Origin: JAEUIE01 sp046350055
GTDB taxonomy: Bacteria; Planctomycetota; Planctomycetia; Gemmatales; HRBIN36
Reading direction: 5' to 3'
Assembly: GCA_046350055.1 (NCBI GenBank)
Contig: JAXMBC010000001.1
Span: forward strand, 2,418,001-2,482,000
DNA: 64,000 nucleotides
Shown here: in pieces, positions 53,759-63,044 of the stretch
Layout of the letters: the number at the start of each line of letters is the position of its first letter
Numbering within the stretch: position 1 is the first letter of the stretch
Notes under the pieces: model-generated
What the model was told of the DNA's origin: nothing
Database searches by the model: none
What the model saw: only the letters and a program-made list of their open reading frames with translations
Translations under genes and position numbers: made by a program

Positions 53759-56713
53759 ATGAACGAGTTGTTTGAAGTGAAGCGGCGGGCGCTGGTGAAG
53801 CATCTGTCCCGGGAAACCGGGGGCGAGGTGCAGGGCGATCTGCCGTCGCGTCAGCTGTACAGTACCGATGCCAGCATCTACCAGATCGAACCGATCGCAG
53901 TGTTCCTGCCCCGGACAACGGCGGACCTGCAGACCGCGGTGCGGATTTGCCATGACCATCACATTTCGATTGTGCCACGCGGAGGCGGAACCAGCCTGTC
54001 CGGGCAGGCCATCGGTGCCGGGCTGGTGATCGATGCGAGCAAGCATTTGCGGAAGATTGTTGAGCTCGATCCCGCACAGCGGACAGCGGTGGTGGAGCCG
54101 GGCGTAGTGCTGGAACAACTGAATACGGCAGCCGGGATACATGGCCTGCAGTTTGGCCCGGATGTTTCCACCGCCAACCGGGCCACGCTGGGCGGCATGA
54201 TGGGGAACAACTCAGCAGGCTCGCATTCCATTGTGCATGGGCTGACTATCGATCATGTGCTGGCGATGGACGTGATCTTCAGCGATGGCACCACAGCGAC
54301 GATGCAGATGGAACGGTTGACGGAATTGCTCAAACAGCATCAGGCGACGCATCGCCCGGCACGGCTGATTCGAGTGCTGGGGCAGATCATCAGTCAGCAT
54401 CATCATCTGATTGACGAACGCTTTCCGAAGATTCTCCGCCGGGTGAGTGGCTACAACCTGGACCGCATGCTGAGCGGATGGCGTTCCGGAAACATCAACC
54501 TGGCGGAACTATTCATCGGAAGTGAAGGCACGCTGGGGCTGACCCGTCAGGCGACGGTGAAGCTGGTCCCTCGCCCCAGGGTGCGGGGGCTGGTGGTGCC
54601 TCATTTCAACAGTATCGCTGCAGCGCTCGATGCCCTGGACGATTGCCTGGCGGCAGAGCCGAGTGCTGTGGAGCTGATGGATCAGATGATCCTTGACCTG
54701 GCCCGGGAGAACCTGGCGCTGCAGCGGCGGATGCAGGCGATTGTTGGTCGTCCGGCAGCAATCCTGATGGTGGAGATTTCCGGTGAAACAGAGCGGGAAG
54801 TGGGGCTGCGACTCGCCCGGCTGGAAAGCATCCTGGAAAAACGGGCTGGTGTGACCGCTGTGGTGCGAGTGCTGGATGATGCAGCGCGCGAGCCGCTCTG
54901 GAGGCTGCGGGAATCAGGTTTGCCTCTGTTGATGGGGATGCCTGGCGAACGAAAGCCGGTGACGTTTGTAGAGGATACCGCGGTCAGTCCGGAGCAGTTG
55001 CCTGCCTTTGTTGCTGAGTTTCAGGAGATCATGGAGCAGCATGGGACTCGCGGAGCGGTGTATGGCCATGCGAGCGTGGGCTGTCTGCACATTCGCCCGG
55101 TGCTGAATCTCAAGCAGCCTGACGATGTGCAGACGATGCGTCGTATCAGCACCGCGGTGAGCGACCTGGTACTCCGCTACGGAGGAAGCCTGAGCGGCGA
55201 GCATGGCGATGGACTGGCACGTTCCGTATGGCTGCCGAAGATGTTCGGGCCGGAACTGTATGCCGACTTCCAGTTGATCAAGCAGGCGCTGGACCCGGAG
55301 AATCTGTTCAATCCCGGGAAGATCGTCGATGCACCACCGATGGATCAGTCGCTGCGGTATCAGCCGCAAGCGGAGCGAATGGCATTGCCACAGGTGATGC
55401 TCGATTACAGTAAGCATGGCGGCATCGTGCAGCATGTGGAACTGTGTTCTGGCACCGGGGTCTGCCGCAAAACCGCCAGTGGCACCATGTGTCCATCGTA
55501 TCGAGCAACTCTCGAGGAGAAGGACAGCACGCGGGGCCGGGCAAATACCCTGCGGCTGGCCTTTCAGCAGATGTCGGCAGAGGAAGCACTCGCTTCGCCA
55601 GTGGTGCATGATGTGCTGGAACTATGCCTGAGTTGCAAGGCCTGCAAGGCAGAGTGTCCCAGCAACGTGGACATGGCCAAGCTGAAAGCAGAGGCGCTGC
55701 ACCAGTACCATCAGACGCATCGCCGGCCCGGATCGCATCGCCTGCAGCGACACTTGCCTGCGTTGTTCCGCTGGGGATCGGCTGTAGCTTCACTGGCGAA
55801 CGGGATAGCACATAACAGGTTCATGAGGTGGATACTGGAGCGGGGCTGGGGCATCAGCCGTCAGCGAAGCTTGCCCACGCTGCATCGCCAGGATCTGCGA
55901 AAGTGGTATCGGCAGAACGTTAAACAGAAGCTCGACCAGTTGCCCAACCGGGTGATGCTCTTCGACGATTGCTTTACAACCTATACCGAACCGAAGATTG
56001 GCATAGCAGCTGTGCAACTGCTCCAATCTCTCGGCCAGGCGGTGGAACTCGTGAATCCGATCTGTTGTGGACGGCCGCTCATCAGCCAGGGATACCTTAC
56101 GGAGGCCAGGCAACTGGTGGCCCGGCAGGCGACGCAACTGGCGGAGAGGCTGCAGGAGGGCGTGCCACTCCTGGGATTGGAGCCGAGTTGCCTGCTGACG
56201 CTGGTGGATGAGTGGCCTGAACTGGTGCCGGGAGAGGCGACGCGGTTCATTGCCCGGCAGGCACGATTGCTGGAAGACTGGCTGGCCCCGCGGAATATTC
56301 AGCTTCGGCCGCTGGAACTCGATTGCGTGGTGCATGGGCATTGCCACCAGAAGGCGCTGGTGGGAATGGACGCGACTGTGGCACTGCTGCGGAAGATACC
56401 CGGCCTGCGGGTGACGCTGCTTGATACCGGCTGCTGCGGCATGGCTGGTGCCTTCGGCTACGAAGCCCGGCACTACGAGATGAGCACGACAATAGCCCGG
56501 CAATCGCTGCTGCCTGCGGTGAAGCGTCACGCGGAGGCGATTGTGGTAACGTCGGGAACGTCGTGCCGGCATCAGTTGCGGGATCTGTCGTCGTGCCAGC
56601 CGGTTCATCCAATCGAACTGCTTGCACAACAGCGGCTGGCGGTGGACCCGGTGCAGCCCATCAGTTCATCTCCAGTTATGCGGCCGACTTCCTCGGTGTT
56701 GGCTTCAGGTTGA
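53759..56713 (+). CDS. FAD/Fe-S dehydrogenase, YdiJ/D-2-hydroxyacid dehydrogenase type
   Basis: The 984-residue fusion starts with a PCMH-type FAD domain (about 40–270; VPRGGGTSLSGQAIGAGLVID and GGMMGNNSAGSHSIVHG) and the FAD-oxidase C-terminal domain (about 280–545; LSGEHGDGLARS). Two 4Fe-4S clusters follow, with CSGTGVCRKTASGTMCP and CLSCKACKAECP. A CCG-type domain closes it (about 730–960; PICCGRP and DTGCCGMAGAFG). This is the layout of E. coli YdiJ, which oxidises D-2-hydroxyglutarate, and of D-lactate dehydrogenases of the Dld-II kind. The last 38 bp overlap the converging SNF2 gene. Confidence 0.92.
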   Translation: MNELFEVKRRALVKHLSRETGGEVQGDLPSRQLYSTDASIYQIEPIAVFLPRTTADLQTAVRICHDHHISIVPRGGGTSLSGQAIGAGLVIDASKHLRKIVELDPAQRTAVVEPGVVLEQLNTAAGIHGLQFGPDVSTANRATLGGMMGNNSAGSHSIVHGLTIDHVLAMDVIFSDGTTATMQMERLTELLKQHQATHRPARLIRVLGQIISQHHHLIDERFPKILRRVSGYNLDRMLSGWRSGNINLAELFIGSEGTLGLTRQATVKLVPRPRVRGLVVPHFNSIAAALDALDDCLAAEPSAVELMDQMILDLARENLALQRRMQAIVGRPAAILMVEISGETEREVGLRLARLESILEKRAGVTAVVRVLDDAAREPLWRLRESGLPLLMGMPGERKPVTFVEDTAVSPEQLPAFVAEFQEIMEQHGTRGAVYGHASVGCLHIRPVLNLKQPDDVQTMRRISTAVSDLVLRYGGSLSGEHGDGLARSVWLPKMFGPELYADFQLIKQALDPENLFNPGKIVDAPPMDQSLRYQPQAERMALPQVMLDYSKHGGIVQHVELCSGTGVCRKTASGTMCPSYRATLEEKDSTRGRANTLRLAFQQMSAEEALASPVVHDVLELCLSCKACKAECPSNVDMAKLKAEALHQYHQTHRRPGSHRLQRHLPALFRWGSAVASLANGIAHNRFMRWILERGWGISRQRSLPTLHRQDLRKWYRQNVKQKLDQLPNRVMLFDDCFTTYTEPKIGIAAVQLLQSLGQAVELVNPICCGRPLISQGYLTEARQLVARQATQLAERLQEGVPLLGLEPSCLLTLVDEWPELVPGEATRFIARQARLLEDWLAPRNIQLRPLELDCVVHGHCHQKALVGMDATVALLRKIPGLRVTLLDTGCCGMAGAFGYEARHYEMSTTIARQSLLPAVKRHAEAIVVTSGTSCRHQLRDLSSCQPVHPIELLAQQRLAVDPVQPISSSPVMRPTSSVLASG

Positions 56714-58514
56714 ACAGCCCGAAGAGTTCTTTTTCGGTCAGGCCCAGGCTGGCGGGGGGGCCGTTTTGGGTCAGGATTTGTTCAAACAGCTTCCGCTTGT
56801 GTTCCAGCACCTCGCAGATGCGGCATTCGATGGTGTTCTGGGTGACGAAGCGCTTGACGAACACGGTGCTTTTCTGGCCGATGCGGTGAGCCCGATTGAT
56901 GGCCTGGTCTTCGATGGCAGGGTTCCACCAGCGGTCGAAGAGGAAGACATAGTTGGAGAACTGCAAATTGAGGCCGACGCTGCCGGTGCCATAGCTCATC
57001 AGGATAACGTGCTTTTTCGGGTCTTCCTTGAAGGTGGTCAGCACTTTCTGTCTGTCTTTATGAGGCACCTTGCCATGGTAGAGCAGAGGGCCGAAGTCGC
57101 GAAGCTGTTGGGCAATGACTTCGAGGGGTTCCACCCATTGCGAAAAGACGATTGCTTTGCGACCTGATTCGGCGACTTCGGCCATATCGGAAACGAGCTG
57201 ATCGAGCTTGGCACTCTGGCCCGTGCGCGGGTCGAAATTGCAAATCTGCTTGAGCCGCATGACCAGTTCGAATACGTGCTGCACGGTAATGGTCTCGCCC
57301 AGGTCGTTCAGGTGAACGATGCCATCCTTCTCAGCAAGTTCATAGGCTTCCTGCTGGGCAGGGGCGAGGTCGAGGTGGACATCCTGAATCAGTTTCTTGG
57401 GCATGTCCTTCATCACGTCTTCCTTGACGCGGCGGAGAATGCCATCCTTGGTGAGGTGTGCCAGTTCGCTCACCGGGGTGTCAGGCGGAATCTCACCAGG
57501 TTCGACAAACGACCAGATATTGATGAGATCAGCAGGGCGATTCTCAATGGGGGTGCCTGTGAGTGCCCAACTCCGCTGTCGCTTCAAAGATTTGGCAACT
57601 TCGGCGGTCTTGTTGCCTTCGTTCTTGATCCGCTGGGCTTCGTCGAGGATGACCAGATCAAACTGCACCTCAGGGTCGGTCACGAGGTCGGCATCTCTTG
57701 TCAGCAGTTCGTAATTCACCAGTTTCAGCGGTGTCCTGGAGGCAGTCCAGGCCACCTTGCGACTGATGGCGTCACCGGCGATCACCTCGACGGGCACATC
57801 AGGAGCCCACAGTTTCAGTTCATTGAGCCAGTTGGGCACAAGAGGCTTGGGGCAGACGATCAGGGCCCGGCGGACATCGCCGGCGTGTAATAACAGTCGC
57901 AGTGAGACGATGGTCTGCATGGTCTTGCCCAGACCCATTTCGTCGGCGAGCAGAGCGCCATGGCGAGGCATCATGAAGCGGATGCCATCGAGCTGATAGG
58001 GAAAGGGCTTGAAAGGCAGTTCGATCTTCTTGCCAGCGAAGAGATTCTCCAGTGGCGGCTGGAGCAGGGTGAGCAATCGCTCTTTCAGCAGGATGGCCGT
58101 GGCAGGGGGCCTGGCGCGAGTCGCTTTCTCTTCGGGAGGGGTGAGCATTTCCTCCAGTCGCTGTTCCACCGGAACTTCGAGGGGTTTGTCTTCTTCTCTG
58201 GCGAGCACCGAGGGAGGTGGTGCGACGAATTTCCAGCCTTCCACCTGCACATCGAAGACGGGCTTCTGACTGTGATGCATAGTCTTAATGGTGGGGGGCG
58301 GCAGTCGGAGTGGTGCCGGGCGAACGCGGGGTTCCAGCCATCTGCCCAATTGCGGTACTTCGACAACGGTGCAGCCCAGAGTCATTTCCAATGAATCAAT
58401 TTCGGGAGTGGGAACTGCTTCCGAGGAGTTGGCTGTCTGCGAAAGCAGATTGCGCACCGTTCCCTCTGACGAAGCGCGAGGCCGCACCGGTCGAAAGAGG
58501 GGCAGGTCGGACAT
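56676..58514 (-). CDS. SNF2-family helicase-like ATPase
   Basis: The ATG at 58514, preceded by GAGGAGG, gives 612 residues. After a 150-residue N-terminal region there is the SNF2 ATPase pair: DEMGLGKTMQTIVSLRLLL (Walker A), LVILDEAQRIKNEGNKTA (motif II DEAQ), SWALTGTPIENRPADL, then the helicase C-terminal domain with KAIVFSQWVEPLEVI and LMSYGTGSVGLNLQFSNYVFLFDRWWNPAIEDQAINRAHRIGQ. These proteins translocate on double-stranded DNA and remodel DNA–protein complexes. It overlaps the end of the YdiJ-like gene. The N-terminus lacks SWIM or zinc motifs that I can recognise. Confidence 0.93.
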   Translation of the reverse strand: MSDLPLFRPVRPRASSEGTVRNLLSQTANSSEAVPTPEIDSLEMTLGCTVVEVPQLGRWLEPRVRPAPLRLPPPTIKTMHHSQKPVFDVQVEGWKFVAPPPSVLAREEDKPLEVPVEQRLEEMLTPPEEKATRARPPATAILLKERLLTLLQPPLENLFAGKKIELPFKPFPYQLDGIRFMMPRHGALLADEMGLGKTMQTIVSLRLLLHAGDVRRALIVCPKPLVPNWLNELKLWAPDVPVEVIAGDAISRKVAWTASRTPLKLVNYELLTRDADLVTDPEVQFDLVILDEAQRIKNEGNKTAEVAKSLKRQRSWALTGTPIENRPADLINIWSFVEPGEIPPDTPVSELAHLTKDGILRRVKEDVMKDMPKKLIQDVHLDLAPAQQEAYELAEKDGIVHLNDLGETITVQHVFELVMRLKQICNFDPRTGQSAKLDQLVSDMAEVAESGRKAIVFSQWVEPLEVIAQQLRDFGPLLYHGKVPHKDRQKVLTTFKEDPKKHVILMSYGTGSVGLNLQFSNYVFLFDRWWNPAIEDQAINRAHRIGQKSTVFVKRFVTQNTIECRICEVLEHKRKLFEQILTQNGPPASLGLTEKELFGLFNLKPTPRKSAA

Positions 58515-58660
58515 CTGTATCCTCCTCGTCTCCGGTCCGACCGGGGACGCACTGTATTCCAGGGTCCTGCCGGAAGGCTCTGGCAATCGTTTTCGTCATA
58601 CCTGCAGAGCCGGTGATGCAGCTCGTCCCGGTCGAAGACCGGGGACGAGAATGGAGTAGA

Positions 58661-59173
58661 TTATGCTGCCTTGAGGACTCCCATCTTCCGTGCTTCCGTC
58701 AAGGCATCCCGTACCCGGCTGAAAGGTTCTGCCAGGTCATTGACTTCCATCTGATGCAGCAGTTCCTTGATGACGGCGATATCGCCCGGGAACCTGGCAT
58801 GGGCCAGCAGGGCATACGATGGCGTTTTAGCGATGATGCTGGCTTCGTGAGCGATGAGCTTGCTGTGATCCATGGGCGCAAGCCAGGCGACAGGCTGTTC
58901 CTGATGCAGACGCAAATCCAGGGCAGCATCACTATCGGTGATGACGAGGCTGACAGGCGTGCCTGCCTTTTCAACGAGGGTCTTGCCCAGGAGTTCGCTG
59001 CAGATGTAAGGCTTGAGTGTAGGGCCGTAGAGGACTTGCTGAACCTTGTTGGGCTGGATAGGGGTGGTGAGACGGAACTCGAGAGGTCTGCCCCAGGAGT
59101 TGGTCACCAGGTAGCCTCCGCTGTAGCCTTGCTGATCGTGCTGGATGGTGAGAAATCCCAGGTGATGCGTCAA
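58661..59173 (-). CDS. Conserved hypothetical protein
   Basis: The 170-residue product starts with a beta-rich half (MTHHLGFLTIQHDQQGYSGGYLVTNSWGRPLEFRLT) and ends with a helical half (LLAHARFPGDIAVIKELLHQMEVNDLAEPFSRVRDALTEARKMGVL). It has no signal or membrane segment. I recognise no named family. It lies 146 bp upstream of the SNF2 gene on the same strand, so it may be co-transcribed with it. Confidence 0.7.
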   Translation of the reverse strand: MTHHLGFLTIQHDQQGYSGGYLVTNSWGRPLEFRLTTPIQPNKVQQVLYGPTLKPYICSELLGKTLVEKAGTPVSLVITDSDAALDLRLHQEQPVAWLAPMDHSKLIAHEASIIAKTPSYALLAHARFPGDIAVIKELLHQMEVNDLAEPFSRVRDALTEARKMGVLKAA

Positions 59174-59422
59174 GCCGAGTCCTCCCCCGGACGTCGAACG
59201 AAGTTATTTGGGCCCACGCTGACGGAGAGCGGGGCACATGTACCTTATCTCGGCAAGATGCGGGGTTTCCTTAACAGCAGGCGAGACAGTGGGGCACACA
59301 GGTCGCAACGATCGCCCTTTTCCTCGGAATTCCTCGTACAACTCGGGACTTGAGTCAATCTGGCGACTCGACCTGGCTGCATGTTGGCTGCTTGCCGTAT
59401 CTGACAAGGGTGCTGAAAACGA

Positions 59423-59453
59423 CGAAGGCGATGATGGAAAATCATCGCCTTCG
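59423..59453 (-). terminator. Terminator after the ABC-2 permease gene
   Basis: Perfect 13-bp stem CGAAGGCGATGAT / ATCATCGCCTTCG with a 5-base loop, 24 bp beyond the end of the leftward permease gene. The 250 bp further left (59174–59422) hold no gene that I can support. Confidence 0.88.
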
Positions 59454-59476
59454 TGCAGAATCGTTCAAGTCCGGGG

Positions 59477-60457
59477 TTAGGCCACGTCGCGGTCTTCAAA
59501 GAGCAACAGGCCAATAAGCATGGCAATAATGCTGTAGATCAGGGCATGGACAAAGACCTGCAGCGTGTACGCATCCCAGGGCACATAGATAAGTCCGCTG
59601 GCAAGAGCCGATTCGATCTTGAAGATGTTCAGCGAGGGCAGGATGAACCCGAAGAGTTCTGCGACGAACTTGACCAGCGGTATATCGCCAGCCTGGTTTT
59701 TGAGCACGGGCACCAGGTTACCAATGAAGAAGATACCCAGCACGACGAAGAGGTTCAGAACGAAGGGCAGGCGGGTTGCCAGAGCGACTGTGATGGCGGT
59801 GATAATCATCACCTGACAGAAATGGCAGAAGGGGCCCGCGGAAAGCAGTTCCACCACCATGAAGATGCGAAGGACATAGACAATACCTTCCTGCAGAACG
59901 TCGGGCAGTTTTTCCGAGAACGCTCGCAGATCCACGAGTGACTGGAGGTAAGCCTGATCTTCAGGCTTATTGGTCATATCTTCCATCAGGCGTTCATAGT
60001 CGATTTTGATGTTGATACTCCACCCCATGAATACGGTGAGTATCAGAATCATGAGCAAGGCAGCAGCCAGGATGCCGATGTACTTGCCGAGGAGAAAGTC
60101 ACGACGGGCGACAGGCTTGGAGAGAAGCGTGACAGCAGTACGGCCTTCAATTTCTTCAGAGACGGAAATGGCTGCGGTGAAGATAGTCAGGATCAATGGC
60201 GGCAGCAGAATGGCGGAGAGTTGAAGTTCCTTGAGCATCTTCAGATCTTCGCCGAAGGTGTAGTATGGCAGGAAGATGGAGAGCGCCATCACGGCGATCA
60301 TGAAAATCAGCAGGAACCAGAAGAGTGGCTGGCGGATGGTTTCCTTGTAGGCAGCCTGAGCCACGGCGAGCATTTTCGTGGGGAGCGGTCCCACTGCCAT
60401 GTAGATGAGCAGGGCAAAAAGGACGACGAAAATTCCAAGCGTCACCAATGCGGCCAT
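59477..60457 (-). CDS. ABC-2 type transporter permease
   Basis: The 326-residue protein has about seven hydrophobic helices (VTLGIFVVLFALLIYMAVGPL; PLFWFLLIFMIAVMALSIFL; ISVSEEIEGRTAVTLLSKPVARRDFLLGKYIGI). The loop SEEIEGRTAVTLLSKPVARRDFLLGK is the ABC-2 family cytoplasmic loop. A permease with no ATP-binding gene in sight must take its ATPase from elsewhere or from beyond this operon. It stands divergent to the pseudokinase gene. The substrate is unknown. Confidence 0.85.
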   Translation of the reverse strand: MAALVTLGIFVVLFALLIYMAVGPLPTKMLAVAQAAYKETIRQPLFWFLLIFMIAVMALSIFLPYYTFGEDLKMLKELQLSAILLPPLILTIFTAAISVSEEIEGRTAVTLLSKPVARRDFLLGKYIGILAAALLMILILTVFMGWSINIKIDYERLMEDMTNKPEDQAYLQSLVDLRAFSEKLPDVLQEGIVYVLRIFMVVELLSAGPFCHFCQVMIITAITVALATRLPFVLNLFVVLGIFFIGNLVPVLKNQAGDIPLVKFVAELFGFILPSLNIFKIESALASGLIYVPWDAYTLQVFVHALIYSIIAMLIGLLLFEDRDVA

Positions 60458-60791
60458 GCGAAACTCACCTGCAAGTACAGCTCATATCCAAGGAACAGGA
60501 TAGAAAATCCTGTCTGACTGCCCATCCACGACTAGCGGTGTGGTGAAGGTTTTACGATAAAACAGGGGGCAGCGTTCACGAAAACAGGCGGAAAGCAGGC
60601 GATACGCCTTGCGCAGGCGTTACAGACCGTTATTCATAAGAATGGAGTAGGGCCGGTTTTACCGATTCGAATAAGAATTTCACGCTTTCCTTGTGCAATC
60701 TGGAGAGTGTGACCTAAGCTAAGGATGACGTGCAAGTCCGTTGCACGGCCTTGAATATCCGCCCGTGAAATAACCTAGAGGTTGCCTGCCC
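60458..60791. promoter_or_regulatory. 334-bp divergent promoter region
   Basis: This gap separates the leftward ABC-2 permease from the rightward pseudokinase gene, so both promoters must lie here. I see no clear operator or convincing -10/-35 pair, and no small gene. Confidence 0.45.
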
Positions 60792-62348
60792 ATGATGACA
60801 GCCGAATTGGGCGCTTGTGAGTGGTTCGTCTGGGATCTCCGCCGCAGTAATCTTGTCGAGCGTGGGAAACTGGAGCAGCTCGTTGCCGACTATATGGCCC
60901 GCCACCCCAAGGCGGAGCCCGCGGAACTGGCTGCTCACCTGGTCGACCAGAATATTCTGACCCGCTTTCAGGCTGACAGCCTGTTGAACGGCAAGAGCCA
61001 GGGGCTTGTTCTTGGGTCGTTCATTGTGAACGATATCCTGGGTTCTGGCACCATGGGAACGGTGTATAAAGCCAAGTCGAAGGTCAATAACGACTGGTAT
61101 GCCGTCAAAGTGCTGCCACGTCGCAGCATGTGGAACATCCGTCTGGCCCGTCGCAAGGTACGCGACTTTGAACAGTTCAGCCATCAGGCCGTGGTGCCGT
61201 TTGTCGATGTTGGCACTGCTGGTGCCATGCATTACCTCGCCTGGCCACTCGTGGAAGGCGAACCGCTCCATCGGCTGGTTGAAAAGCAAGGCCGCATGCC
61301 TGCGCCGGAAGTGGCACTCTATGGCATGCTCGCTGCAGAAGGTCTTGAAGCTTCGCACCAGCGCAGCATCCTGCATGGACTGCTCAAGCCTTCTAACGTG
61401 ATGATCACTCCCGATCAACGGGTCAAGATCCTCGATTTCGGTGTCGGTTCGCTGTTGCTTGAATCTGAGAGTGGCGAATCGGTGGTCGATACCATGTCCA
61501 GTGCCAATACCCTGGCATCGGGTCTGGATTGTGCCAGCCCCGAAGGCATCATGGATCCGGCCAGCATGTCGTACCCGTCGGATCAATACAGCCTGGGCTG
61601 TATTCTTTACTACTGCCTGACTGGCCAGTATCCCTTCCCCGGCAATAATGCCGTCGAGAAGATGATGGCCCATCAGACCAAGCAGCCCAAGCCTATTCGC
61701 GATCTGGCCCCCGATGCACCTGAAGAGGTGATCGAAATCGTCGAACGACTGATGGCGAAAGATCCCAATGCCCGCTTCGGCAGTATGGGGGAAGTGGCAT
61801 CCTCCCTTCGCCCGCATGCCATGGTAGTGGCATCGGTGGTACAGCAAATGGCTCCGGTCGCTCGTGGTGGCAAGCGTGCCGCACAGGGTGCAAACCGTCA
61901 GCCCGTGGCTGTGCCTCAAGGCAGCAGCTACGAGCAGGAAAGCTATGGCAGCGGCACCTATGCTTCGCCCACTGGCCCCCGCTCCGGTAATCATGCTCGA
62001 CCCACTGCGGCTCAAGCAGCACAATATGATCGCTCGGCCCGGCCTACGCCGCAGCCGATCAGCGATTCCTTTGGCGATACCGTGTCTGATGGTATGGGTC
62101 AGCAAAACTTCTCTGATCTTCGTAACAGCCTGACGCAACAGCAGGATCCGCGGCTGCGTCATCCCGGGCAAAGCAGTCAATCCATCCCACCGATGGGTTT
62201 TGATCCGTACTCCCAGAGACCACCACAGGGCGTCAGCATTACAACGCTGTTGCTCATCATCTTTGGCAGCATCATTCTCACCATGGCCCTGGCTGTGGGT
62301 GGCATGTACTGGCTGATGAAGTCGGGTGTCCTCAAGATCGGCGGCTAA
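60792..62348 (+). CDS. Ser/Thr kinase-like protein, probable pseudokinase, membrane-anchored
   Basis: The 518-residue protein has an N-terminal helical module (1–72) common in planctomycete kinases, then a kinase fold (about 76–345). It keeps the glycine loop LGSGTMGTVY, K106 of the VAIK-like AVKVL, and D215-F-G. The catalytic loop reads H195-G-L-L-K-P-S-N instead of H-R-D-L-K-P-S-N, so the catalytic aspartate is missing; the lysine and asparagine remain. The activation segment has SPE in place of APE. After a polar linker (about 350–475), a C-terminal transmembrane helix (TTLLLIIFGSIILTMALAVGGMYWLM) anchors it. It may be a signal receiver or scaffold rather than an enzyme. Confidence 0.85.
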   Translation: MMTAELGACEWFVWDLRRSNLVERGKLEQLVADYMARHPKAEPAELAAHLVDQNILTRFQADSLLNGKSQGLVLGSFIVNDILGSGTMGTVYKAKSKVNNDWYAVKVLPRRSMWNIRLARRKVRDFEQFSHQAVVPFVDVGTAGAMHYLAWPLVEGEPLHRLVEKQGRMPAPEVALYGMLAAEGLEASHQRSILHGLLKPSNVMITPDQRVKILDFGVGSLLLESESGESVVDTMSSANTLASGLDCASPEGIMDPASMSYPSDQYSLGCILYYCLTGQYPFPGNNAVEKMMAHQTKQPKPIRDLAPDAPEEVIEIVERLMAKDPNARFGSMGEVASSLRPHAMVVASVVQQMAPVARGGKRAAQGANRQPVAVPQGSSYEQESYGSGTYASPTGPRSGNHARPTAAQAAQYDRSARPTPQPISDSFGDTVSDGMGQQNFSDLRNSLTQQQDPRLRHPGQSSQSIPPMGFDPYSQRPPQGVSITTLLLIIFGSIILTMALAVGGMYWLMKSGVLKIGG

Positions 62349-62368
62349 TCCTGCCTTAAGAATTGCCA

Positions 62369-62397
62369 ACACCCACGGATCCTCTCCGTGGGTGTTG
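62369..62397 (+). terminator. Terminator after the pseudokinase gene
   Basis: Perfect 12-bp stem AACACCCACGGA / TCCGTGGGTGTT with a 5-base loop, followed by GCATTTTC. Confidence 0.88.
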
Positions 62398-62460
62398 CAT
62401 TTTCTCTTTGCGAAGTAGTGCAGGTTGCCAGTACAGTGGAGCGACAACCCGAGAATCACT

Positions 62461-63024
62461 ATGGCATGTCTCTTTCAACCGGAATCGCCCAGCGAGGCAT
62501 TCCTCGGCCAGCCATCGCTGTTTGGCTACATCAATGGTGATGGCAGACTCCGGGCCACCAATTGCGGCCTGGCTGCAGCAGCCACGCTGCTTACCCATCA
62601 GGGCATCATGCAACCCGTGGATAACAGCGACGGCAACAATGCCAACATGCAGAAACTCGAAGCCGAGTTTCCTCCCAATATCCTTTTTGGGCTGGCTGGG
62701 ACCAGCCGTGGCCGGGTGGAGCGCATTCTTGATGCCTATGGCCTGGAAGCCCTCGAAGTGGATGGCGAAGCCGCGCTCAAAGAACAACTGGCACACCATG
62801 AACCGGTGGCAGTGATGCTGCAGGTGCCCGGTCAGCAGTTGCTTGGCATGACCATGCCCGCCGGTCACTGGATGGTGGCGTACGCATTTGATAGTGAGAA
62901 GGTGTACCTGACCAACTGGTGCGATGATGGCATGAGTTGGGACACCTTTCGGGAAGGCTGGAGCGGTGTGATCCCCTGGTGCATTAACATGAACCGGAAA
63001 GGGCTCTGTGTGCGGAAGTGGTAG
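62461..63024 (+). CDS. C39-like cysteine peptidase-fold protein
   Basis: From the ATG at 62461 the product has 187 residues. It shows a papain-like layout: C35 in ATNCGLAAAATLL, H136 in MPAGHWMVAYAF, and N152 in VYLTNWCDD, a plausible catalytic triad. It is short, has no signal peptide and no ABC transporter partner, so it is not a bacteriocin exporter peptidase. It belongs with the stand-alone C39-like/papain-like families. It follows the pseudokinase gene by about 110 bp behind a terminator. Confidence 0.7.
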   Translation: MACLFQPESPSEAFLGQPSLFGYINGDGRLRATNCGLAAAATLLTHQGIMQPVDNSDGNNANMQKLEAEFPPNILFGLAGTSRGRVERILDAYGLEALEVDGEAALKEQLAHHEPVAVMLQVPGQQLLGMTMPAGHWMVAYAFDSEKVYLTNWCDDGMSWDTFREGWSGVIPWCINMNRKGLCVRKW

Positions 63025-63044
63025 TTACGATTGCCAGTCGTGAT

